NCBI RefSeq assembly: GCF_000427785.1
Contig: NZ_ATYR01000006.1
Coordinates: forward strand, 62,001-126,000
Source: Massilia alkalitolerans DSM 17462
Lineage (GTDB): Bacteria > Pseudomonadota > Gammaproteobacteria > Burkholderiales > Burkholderiaceae_D
Length of the DNA stretch: 64,000 bases
Reading direction: 5' to 3'
Shown: one piece after another, positions 36,474 to 43,451 of the stretch
Layout: each line of letters opens with the position of its first letter
Numbering within the stretch: the stretch's first letter is position 1
Made by a program: the position numbers and the translations under genes
The notes under the pieces: generated by a model
The model's database searches: none
The model's input: the letters and a program-made list of their open reading frames with translations, nothing else
Told to the model about the DNA's origin: nothing

Positions 36474-37469
36474 ATGGCGGCACGAATGATAACGCTTATG
36501 CACATCTCCTGCACGCAAGACCGCCCGCGCGCCGCCAATGCCCATGTGGCGGACGAGCTGCACGCCGGCCTCCAGGCCCCTGGCGCCTGGATCTCGCCCA
36601 AGTTCCTGTACGACGCGCTCGGCTCGAAGCTGTTCGAGGCCATCTGCGAACTGCCCGAGTATTACCCGACCCGCACCGAGGCCGCCATTTTCGCCCGCCA
36701 CGGGGCCGAGATCGCGCGCGTGGCCGGCCCTGGGGCGACGCTGGTCGACCTGGGCGCCGGCAACTGCGCCAAGGCGGCGGCGCTGTTCCCGCTCTTGAAC
36801 CCCGCCCAGTACGTGGCGGTCGACATCTCGACCGGCTTCCTGTGCGAGGCCCTCGAGCGCCTGCGCCAGCGCTTCCCGCACATCGACATGGAAGCGCTGG
36901 GCATGGACTTTTCCAGCCGCTTCGAGCTGCCCGCGCAGGTACGCGCCGCGCGCCGCCTGTTCTTCTACCCCGGCTCCTCGATCGGCAACTTCACCCCGGA
37001 CGAGGCCCTGGGTTTCCTGCGCCGCCTGCGCGCCCAGTGCGGCGACGATGGCGGCGTGCTGATCGGCATCGACCTGGCCAAGGACAAGGCCACCCTCGAC
37101 GCCGCCTATGACGACGCCCTCGGGGTCACCGCGGCCTTCAACCTGAACGTGCTGCGCCACGTGAACCACCTGGTCGGGGCCGACTTCGACATCCGCGCCT
37201 GGCGCCACCACGGCTTCTACCAGGCCGAGCGCGGCCGCGTCGAGATGCACCTGGAGGCGGTGCGCCGCCAAGAGGTGCACTGGAACTGCGGCGGCAAGGC
37301 CTGCTCGCGCGTGTTCGAGCCGGGCGAGCGCATCCACACCGAGAACAGCTACAAGTACCAGCAGGCCGATGCGATCGCCTTGCTGGAGCGTTCCGGGTTC
37401 GAGGCCACCCGCGTGTGGACCGATCCGCAGCGCTGGTTCGCGGTGATCCACGCACAGGCGATTCACTGA
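36474..37469 (+). CDS. egtD: EgtD, histidine N-alpha-trimethyltransferase (hercynine synthase)
   Basis: A 331-residue SAM-dependent methyltransferase that adds three methyls to the amino group of L-histidine, giving hercynine. YDALGSKLFEAICELPEYYP (44-63, a hallmark of EgtD) opens the domain, followed by VDLGAGNCAKAAALF as SAM loop, FFYPGSSIGNFTPDEA and DLAKDKATLDAAYDD, all conserved in EgtD. Three in-frame ATGs (36474, 36486, 36498) exist and none has a clear ribosome site, so the first residues are uncertain. Its stop shares a base with the senA start (TGATG), so the two proteins are made together; hercynine is the substrate of the next enzyme. Confidence 0.92.
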   Translation: MAARMITLMHISCTQDRPRAANAHVADELHAGLQAPGAWISPKFLYDALGSKLFEAICELPEYYPTRTEAAIFARHGAEIARVAGPGATLVDLGAGNCAKAAALFPLLNPAQYVAVDISTGFLCEALERLRQRFPHIDMEALGMDFSSRFELPAQVRAARRLFFYPGSSIGNFTPDEALGFLRRLRAQCGDDGGVLIGIDLAKDKATLDAAYDDALGVTAAFNLNVLRHVNHLVGADFDIRAWRHHGFYQAERGRVEMHLEAVRRQEVHWNCGGKACSRVFEPGERIHTENSYKYQQADAIALLERSGFEATRVWTDPQRWFAVIHAQAIH

Positions 37470-38695
37470 TGGGCATCGGGCAGCGCGAAGACCTCCTGCA
37501 CGCCTTCGACCGGGTGCGCCGCCGCTCGCTCGAGATCGCCGCGCCCTTATCTAGCGAGGACTGCTGCGCACAGTCGATGCCGGACGCCAGCCCCGTCAAG
37601 TGGCACCTGGCGCATACCACCTGGTTCTTCGAGACCTTCATCCTCGAAGCGTACGAGCCCGGCTTTGCGCCTTTCCACCCGGCCTTCCGGGTGCTGTTCA
37701 ACTCCTATTACAACGGCATCGGCGCCAAGCATCCGCGCCCCTGGCGCGGCCTGCTCACCCGGCCCGCGCTGGACGAGGTGCGCGCCTACCGCCAGGACGT
37801 CGACGGCCGCATCGCCAGGCTGCTGGCGGCAGGCACCGGGCCTGAGGTCGCCAGGCTGCTCGAACTCGGGCTGCAGCACGAGCAGCAGCACCAGGAACTG
37901 ATGCTTACCGATCTCAAGCACCTGCTGGCCCAGAACCCGCTGTACCCGGCCTATTCGCCGCAGGAGATGGAGGCCGGCATGGCGCCGGAACCGACTGCCT
38001 GGATCGAGTACGACGGCGGCCTGGCCGAAATCGGCTACGGCGGCAGCGGCTTCTGCTTCGACAACGAGCTGCCGCGTCACCGCACCTACGTCGCACCCTT
38101 CGAGCTGGCTTCGCGCCTGGTCACCAATGGCGAGTACCTGGAGTTCATCCGGGCCGGCGGCTACCGCGATCCCTCCCTGTGGCTGGCCGAAGGCTGGGAC
38201 CGGGTATGCAGCGGCGAAATCCTGCACCCTCTCTACTGGCTAGCATCCGACGACGGCGCCTGGAGCGAGTTCACCCTGCACGGGGTGCAGGCGCTCGACC
38301 CGGCGCGCCCGGTCACCCATATCTCGCTGTACGAGGCCGACGCCTATGCGCGCTGGCGCGGCGCGCGCCTGCCGACCGAGGCCGAGTGGGAATTCGCCGC
38401 GCGCCAGGCCTCGCTCGCCGGCGGCGCCCTGCATCCGGAAGCGGCGGAAGGCGACGGCCTGCTGCAGATGTTCGGGGCCTGCTGGCAGTGGACCAGCAGC
38501 AGCTACGCGCCTTACCCCGGCTATGCGCCGGCCGCCGGCGCCATCGGCGAATACAACGGCAAGTTCATGGTCAACCAGTACGTACTGCGCGGTTCCTCCT
38601 GCGCCACGCCCGGTGGCCATGCGCGCGCCAGCTACCGCAACTTCTTCCCGGCCGGGGCGCGCTGGCAGTTCACCGGGATCAGGCTGGCCCGATGA
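37469..38695 (+). CDS. senA: EgtB-like sulfoxide/selenoxide synthase, probably selenoneine synthase SenA
   Basis: A 408-residue iron enzyme of the EgtB family with a DinB-like N-terminal domain and a C-terminal FGE-sulfatase domain (about 190-408). The iron-site His residues are in KWHLAH (46/49) and QHEQQH (His137, His141), the EgtB pattern. The C-terminus shows NGKFMVNQYVLRGSSC and the SYRNFFPAGARWQFTGIRLA end. EgtB joins sulfur to hercynine; SenA uses a selenosugar instead. The SenA call rests on context: senB and selD homologues lie 3-6 kb away, a selenate-type transporter is divergent, and no egtA, egtC or egtE is seen. From sequence alone, plain EgtB remains possible. It overlaps the yihY start by 4 bases. 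Confidence 0.78.
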   Translation: MGIGQREDLLHAFDRVRRRSLEIAAPLSSEDCCAQSMPDASPVKWHLAHTTWFFETFILEAYEPGFAPFHPAFRVLFNSYYNGIGAKHPRPWRGLLTRPALDEVRAYRQDVDGRIARLLAAGTGPEVARLLELGLQHEQQHQELMLTDLKHLLAQNPLYPAYSPQEMEAGMAPEPTAWIEYDGGLAEIGYGGSGFCFDNELPRHRTYVAPFELASRLVTNGEYLEFIRAGGYRDPSLWLAEGWDRVCSGEILHPLYWLASDDGAWSEFTLHGVQALDPARPVTHISLYEADAYARWRGARLPTEAEWEFAARQASLAGGALHPEAAEGDGLLQMFGACWQWTSSSYAPYPGYAPAAGAIGEYNGKFMVNQYVLRGSSCATPGGHARASYRNFFPAGARWQFTGIRLAR

Positions 38696-39627
38696 CGCGG
38701 CGCAGGAGCTGGCGCGAGCGCCTGCTGGACCAGCGCGCCAATGCCTGGATCCTGGCGCACCCGCTCAACTTCAGCCTGCAGGTGATCCGGGGCTTTCGCG
38801 CCAACCAGGGCCTGCTGCTGGCCGGCGCTGTCGCCTATTATGCGCTGCTGTCGATCGTGCCCTTCCTGATGCTGGCGGTGGTGGCGCTGTCGCACTTCAT
38901 CGAGCAGGCCGAGCTGCTCGAGACCCTGCAGCGCTACCTGGGCATGCTGGTGCCGGGACAGTCGCAGCCGATCGTGGACGAGGTGGCGCACTTCCTCGAA
39001 AACCGCGAGCTGATCACCTGGGTGCTGGGCGGCACCATGCTGTTCTTCAGTTCGCTCGCCTTCACGGTGCTGGAGAACGCGATGAGCGTGATCTTCATCC
39101 ACCGGGTATCGGTCCGGCGCCGCCACTTCCTGGTCTCAGCCGTGCTCCCGTACTGCTACATCCTGGCACTGGGAGTCGGCGTCATGATCGTGACCCTGGT
39201 GGCCGGCGCGCTCGAAGTGCTGGGCAAGGAGAGCATCTGGCTGTTCGGCGTCCAGTGGTCGCTGGGCGGCGTCTCGGGCGCCTTGCTCTACCTGCTCGGG
39301 CTGTTCGGCGAAATCCTGGTACTGACCTCGATCTACCTGGTGATGCCGGTAGGCCGCCTGTCGCTGTGGCATGCGCTGATCGGCGGCGTCAGCGCGGCGC
39401 TGCTGTGGGAGCTCGCACGGCGTGTGCTGGTCTGGTATTTCTCGACCCTGTCGCAGGTGAACCTGGTGTACGGCTCGATGACGACGGCGATCGTGGTCAT
39501 GTTCAGCCTCGAGATCGCGGCCACGCTGCTGCTGCTCGGCGCCCAGGTGATCGCTGAATACGAACGCGTCGGGCACGGACTGGTCGACCGGCCGCCGGAG
39601 CCGATGCATACCGAGCCGCCTGCCTGA
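38692..39627 (+). CDS. yihY: YihY/BrkB-family inner-membrane protein
   Basis: A 311-residue membrane protein with about six TM helices, of the family once misnamed RNase BN. The motif GLLLAGAVAYYALLSIVPFLM (about 42-62) is the conserved first span with its Tyr/Ser/Pro residues. SQVNLVYGSMTTAIVVMFSLEI near the C-terminus is the other conserved block. Function of the family is unclear; transport or lipid roles have been proposed. Its start overlaps the senA stop (ATGA), so it is the third gene of the egtD-senA unit, a link that may be functional or accidental. Confidence 0.88.
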   Translation: MTRRRSWRERLLDQRANAWILAHPLNFSLQVIRGFRANQGLLLAGAVAYYALLSIVPFLMLAVVALSHFIEQAELLETLQRYLGMLVPGQSQPIVDEVAHFLENRELITWVLGGTMLFFSSLAFTVLENAMSVIFIHRVSVRRRHFLVSAVLPYCYILALGVGVMIVTLVAGALEVLGKESIWLFGVQWSLGGVSGALLYLLGLFGEILVLTSIYLVMPVGRLSLWHALIGGVSAALLWELARRVLVWYFSTLSQVNLVYGSMTTAIVVMFSLEIAATLLLLGAQVIAEYERVGHGLVDRPPEPMHTEPPA

Positions 39628-39759
39628 GGCGCCTACGCTGCGCGGGTTGCTCTTGCGCCCGGTCAATTTCTTTATTGAAGGCAATGGCACAGTATGGGCT
39701 TGCGCGATCCGCTTGGCTTGGCTCAAGCGCGCGCAAGTTCCATTGAATCGGGAGATGCC

Positions 39760-39960
39760 ATGAGCCAAACAGTCGCAATCGTCCTTCCGCTACCGGTCCT
39801 GCTTGCGCTGGTGGTGCTGCTGTTCGTGTTGCTGGTGCTGAGCGCAGTCGTGCTGTCGCTGAATGCTTCGGCGCCGCTCCAGTTCCCGTCGCCGCCAGGC
39901 GAGAAGAGCGGCCTCCCTGGCGTCGATGATGCCGACGGGCTCCCGGCCGCGCAGTCCTGA
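39760..39960 (+). CDS. Small single-span membrane protein
   Basis: A 66-residue protein with one strong TM helix (residues 5-35, VAIVLPLPVLLALVVLLFVL and onward) and a short polar tail rich in Pro and Asp. GGGAGAT lies 3-4 bases before the ATG. It sits between yihY and the glycosyltransferase on the same strand and may be co-transcribed. No domain is recognised. Confidence 0.6.
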   Translation: MSQTVAIVLPLPVLLALVVLLFVLLVLSAVVLSLNASAPLQFPSPPGEKSGLPGVDDADGLPAAQS

Positions 39961-40011
39961 CCCCATCCCGCGGCTGTCGGCCGCAGCCAGGCTTCGGCTA
40001 CACTGCCGGGC

Positions 40012-41229
40012 ATGGCTCACTTCTACCTTTGCTGGGAACTCGGCGGCGGCCTCGGCCACGCCGGCCGCCTCAAGTCGATCGCGCTGCCGCTGCGCGCGCG
40101 CGGCCACCGGGTCAGCTTCGTGCTGCGCGACCTGGTGCTCACGCGGCGCCTGCTGCTCGACCCCCGGCTCGACGGCATTGCGCGCCTGCAGGCGCCGGTC
40201 TGGCTGCACCGCACCGCCGGCCTGCCGCCGGAGGAAGCCAGCCTGGCCGAGATCCTGCTCGCCTGCGGCTACCTCGATGCGGACGCGCTGGCCGGCCTGT
40301 GCGAGGGCTGGCGCGGACTGTTCCGGCAAGGCAGCCCCGACCTGGTGATCGCGGATTACGCGCCCACCGCCATCCTGGCGGCGCGCAGCCTGGGCTTGCC
40401 CAGCGCGGCGCTCGGGCCGGGCTTCACGATGCCGCCCGCCGGCCAGCCCCTGCCGCCGCTGCGCAGCTGGGAACCGCCGCAGCCGGCGCGGCTGCGCGCT
40501 GGCGAGGCGCGCCTGCTGGACAGCGCCAACCGGGTGCTGGCCGCGCTCGGCGCCGCGCCGCTGGCGCGCGGCGCCGAACTGCTGCTGGGGGACCATCCGC
40601 TGCTGTGCACCTGGCCCGAACTCGACCACTTCGCGCGCGGCGGTAGCGGCCCCTGGCTGGGCCCGAACCTGCCGCAGCCGGCCGGATGCGCACCCGCATG
40701 GCCGGCCGGCGAGGGCAGGCGGGTGTTCGCCTACCTGCGCCGCGGGGTGCCAGAAACTGCCGAGGTGCTGGGGGCGTTGCTGCGGCAGGGCTGCCGGGTG
40801 CTGTGCTACATGCCCGAGCTGGCTGGCGGCGCGCCGGCGCCGCTCGCGCATCCGCATCTGGCCTGGGCGCCGGGACCGGTCTCCTTGCCGGAGGCGCTGG
40901 CCGGCTGCGAGCTGGTGGTCAGTCACGCGGGCGAAGCCTTGAGCGCGCAGGCCCTGCTGGCCGGGCGGCCGCTCCTGATGCTGCCGCATACGACGGAAGG
41001 CTTCCTGATGGCGCGCCGCGTCGCGCAGCTGGGGGCGGGGATCAATGCGATGGAGCAGGCGCGTGCGCGCGACTGGGAGGCATTGGTGGAAAGCCTCCTG
41101 GGGCGGCCGGGCTACCGCGACGCCGCCGCGGCCTTTGCGCGGCGCTACGCGGGCTTCGATCCGCAGCGCCAGGCCGAGGCGCTGGCGGACCGGTTCGAGG
41201 CGCTGGCGGCCGCCAGGGGGAGAGTTTAA
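40012..41229 (+). CDS. MGT-like glycosyltransferase (UGT fold)
   Basis: A 405-residue protein of the two-domain GT-B fold. WELGGGLGHAGRLKSIALPL (9-28) is the acceptor-side Gly-rich loop with the catalytic-type His of UGT/MGT enzymes. DLVIADYAPTAILAARSLGL is the middle. The C-terminal donor region has CELVVSHAGEALSAQALLAG (the SHxG motif) then PLLMLPHTTEGFLMARR. It would transfer a sugar from a nucleotide donor to a small acceptor. The acceptor is unknown, but its place between senA and selD and the 4-base overlap of its end with the selD end invite a selenium-metabolite link. It is not the SenB homologue, which is the GT4-type protein encoded at 42283-43278. Confidence 0.8.
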   Translation: MAHFYLCWELGGGLGHAGRLKSIALPLRARGHRVSFVLRDLVLTRRLLLDPRLDGIARLQAPVWLHRTAGLPPEEASLAEILLACGYLDADALAGLCEGWRGLFRQGSPDLVIADYAPTAILAARSLGLPSAALGPGFTMPPAGQPLPPLRSWEPPQPARLRAGEARLLDSANRVLAALGAAPLARGAELLLGDHPLLCTWPELDHFARGGSGPWLGPNLPQPAGCAPAWPAGEGRRVFAYLRRGVPETAEVLGALLRQGCRVLCYMPELAGGAPAPLAHPHLAWAPGPVSLPEALAGCELVVSHAGEALSAQALLAGRPLLMLPHTTEGFLMARRVAQLGAGINAMEQARARDWEALVESLLGRPGYRDAAAAFARRYAGFDPQRQAEALADRFEALAAARGRV

Positions 41230-42281
41230 GCGACGCTGACGCGTGCAGCGCCTTCGCCCATGCGGCCGATCACGGCCGCATGCTCGAAACCTTCGCGGGC
41301 GAACAGCGCCAGTACCTCGTCCACGCTGGCCGGGTCGCAGGATACCAGGAGGCCGCCCGAGGTCTGCGGGTCGGTCAGCAGCGCGCGCTGGGCCGGCGTG
41401 ACGGCGGCGCCGAGGTCGACGTCCTTGCCGTAGGCATCCCAGTTGCGGCCTGAAGCGCCGGTGAAGAAACCGTCCTGGGCCAGCTGCAGCACGCCGGGCA
41501 GCAGCGGCACCTTGTCCATCTCGAGCGTGGCGGACAGCCTGGCGCCGCGCGCCAGTTCCAGCAGGTGGCCCAGCAGGCCGAAGCCGGTGACGTCGGTCAG
41601 GGCATGCACGCCCGGCATCTCGGCCAGCAGGCGGCCGGGCTTGTTCAGCTTGGTGGTATTGGCGATCATGGCTGCGTAGCCTTCTTCGCCCAGCGCATCC
41701 TTCTTCAGCGCGGCCGACAGCACGCCCACGCCGAGCGGCTTGCCGAGAACGAGCACGTCGCCGGCCCTGGCGTCGGCATTGCGCTTGATTTTGGACGGAT
41801 GCACCAGGCCCATCACCACCAGGCCGTAGATCGGCTCGACCGAGTCGATGGTATGGCCGCCGGCGATCGGGATGCCCGCGTCGGCGCAGGCCGACTCTCC
41901 GCCGCGGATGATCTGGCCGATGGTCTCGAGCGGCAGCTTGTTGACCGGCATGCCGACCAGGGCCAGGGCCATGATCGGGGTGCCGCCCATCGCGTACACG
42001 TCCGAGATCGCATTGGTCGCGGCGATGCGGCCGAAGTCGAAGGGATCGTCGACGATCGGCATGAAGAAGTCGGTGGTGGCGATCAGGGCCTGCTCGTCGT
42101 TGAGCTTGTAGACGGCGGCATCGTCGGCCGTCTCGATGCCGACCATCAGCTCCTTCGGCACCGGGAAACCGGCGGATTTGCTCAGGATTTCAGACAGCAC
42201 GCCGGGAGCGATCTTGCAGCCGCAGCCGCCGCCGTGCGAGAACGAAGTCAGTTTGATTGGTTGGTCAGTCGTCGTGCTCAT
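41226..42281 (-). CDS. selD: Selenophosphate synthetase (selenide, water dikinase)
   Basis: A 351-residue enzyme making selenophosphate from selenide and ATP. The flexible catalytic loop GGGCGCK (17-23) has Cys20 in the Cys/Sec position and Lys23 matching E. coli Cys17 and Lys20. TTDFFMPIVDDPFDFGRIAA and GGTPIMALALVGMP mark the PurM-like nucleotide site, and GFGLLGHLLELA and TDPQTSGGLL the C-terminal domain. It is a Cys form, not a selenoprotein. It starts one base after the senB stop (TAG-G-ATG), so the pair is translated together; in the selenoneine pathway this role is called SenC. No mnmH/selU or selAB is in the window. Confidence 0.94.
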   Translation of the reverse strand: MSTTTDQPIKLTSFSHGGGCGCKIAPGVLSEILSKSAGFPVPKELMVGIETADDAAVYKLNDEQALIATTDFFMPIVDDPFDFGRIAATNAISDVYAMGGTPIMALALVGMPVNKLPLETIGQIIRGGESACADAGIPIAGGHTIDSVEPIYGLVVMGLVHPSKIKRNADARAGDVLVLGKPLGVGVLSAALKKDALGEEGYAAMIANTTKLNKPGRLLAEMPGVHALTDVTGFGLLGHLLELARGARLSATLEMDKVPLLPGVLQLAQDGFFTGASGRNWDAYGKDVDLGAAVTPAQRALLTDPQTSGGLLVSCDPASVDEVLALFAREGFEHAAVIGRMGEGAARVSVA

Positions 42282-42282
42282 C

Positions 42283-43278
42283 CTAGTCTTTCGTGTTGGT
42301 GGTCGCGCCGGGCGCGTGAAGGAGCAGATTATCCACCAAGTCGCGCACCGCCGCTTGCTCGGCGCCAGGCAGGAACAGGGCGGCGCGGGCCGCGCACTGG
42401 CGCCGCAACAGGGCGTCGAATCCGCTGTCGCCGATGATCCGGTCGACCAGCCGGGCCAGCGCGGCCGCATCGCCCGGCGCGAAATAGCCGGCATAGTCCT
42501 CGCCCAGCATGCCGCGGTTGCCGTTGATGTCGGACGCCAGCACCGGCACGCCGCTGGTCACGGCTTCGATGATCACGTTGGCGCCGCCTTCCATGCGCGA
42601 GGTAATGGCCATCGCGTGGCAGCGTTTCAGGCGCTGGCGCGCGCTCCCGTGGGGCAGGGCGCCGAGCCAGCGGTAGCGCGGGTTGGCTGCCTGCGCCTCG
42701 AGGGCGGCCTGGCCCAGCTCGGGATCGAGCGCGCCACCGATGTGCAGCAGGCGCGCGGCGGGGTGGGTCACCATGCCGGCGGCGCGGATGAAGGTCAATG
42801 GATCCTTTTCCTCGCGCAGGTGGCCGACCATGCAGATGTCGGCGAAGCGCGCCTGCCCGCGGCGCGGGTACGGGCGCAGGCTCGGCGCCGACTGGTAGAT
42901 GACGCGCGCCCTGGCGCGCAGCGCCTCCGGCAGCAGGGCCAGGCCGGCCGGCTGCAGCAGGACCAGGGCGTGGGCGCGCTCGAGCGAGGCGCGGGCCGCG
43001 GCGTCCAGGGCGATGTCGCGGTACAGGTCGGTCCCTGTCAGCACCAGGATCGCCGGACGGCCGGGGTAGGAGTCGGCAAACGCGGCCAGGGAGGCGGCGG
43101 AACGGCGCGCATGCAGGGCGATCATCAGGTCGGGCGCCGGGTCGGACCCCGGCCAGGCGCCGGCGATGTCGACGCGGTGGACGGCGCGCAGGAAGCGCGC
43201 CCAACGGCTGGCGGTTTGCCAGTTGCCATTGTTCTCGCGCGCACTGGCGGGACTGACGATGAGGATGTGCTTGCGCAC
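42283..43278 (-). CDS. senB: Selenosugar synthase SenB (GT4-type glycosyltransferase)
   Basis: A 331-residue GT-B fold protein. HILIVSPASARENNGNWQTA (4-23) is the N-terminal acceptor loop, and TSRMEGGANVIIEAV (226-240) holds the E-x7-E motif (Glu230, Glu238) that binds the donor nucleotide-sugar. I recall this as the family formerly known only as a glycosyltransferase next to selD and now assigned as SenB, which makes a seleno-sugar from selenophosphate and a UDP-sugar. Adjacency with selD (1-base gap) and senA on the other side supports this. The GTG at 43278 has AGGAAG 5 bases upstream; a GTG two codons earlier lies too close to it. Confidence 0.82.
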   Translation of the reverse strand: MRKHILIVSPASARENNGNWQTASRWARFLRAVHRVDIAGAWPGSDPAPDLMIALHARRSAASLAAFADSYPGRPAILVLTGTDLYRDIALDAAARASLERAHALVLLQPAGLALLPEALRARARVIYQSAPSLRPYPRRGQARFADICMVGHLREEKDPLTFIRAAGMVTHPAARLLHIGGALDPELGQAALEAQAANPRYRWLGALPHGSARQRLKRCHAMAITSRMEGGANVIIEAVTSGVPVLASDINGNRGMLGEDYAGYFAPGDAAALARLVDRIIGDSGFDALLRRQCAARAALFLPGAEQAAVRDLVDNLLLHAPGATTNTKD

Positions 43279-43451
43279 GGCCACTTCCTGGAGTTGGGGA
43301 GGCCGATTATACGATGCCGCCGGGACAGGCATCCGGCCGCGCGTCCGGATCTTGAACACCGAAAAAGCTGTCGTATTTGCGCATCGACAAGCCCGGCCGC
43401 GGGCCGCCTGTGGCATGATCGCCCGCTCATCGGTTTCAGTGCTACTTCATC

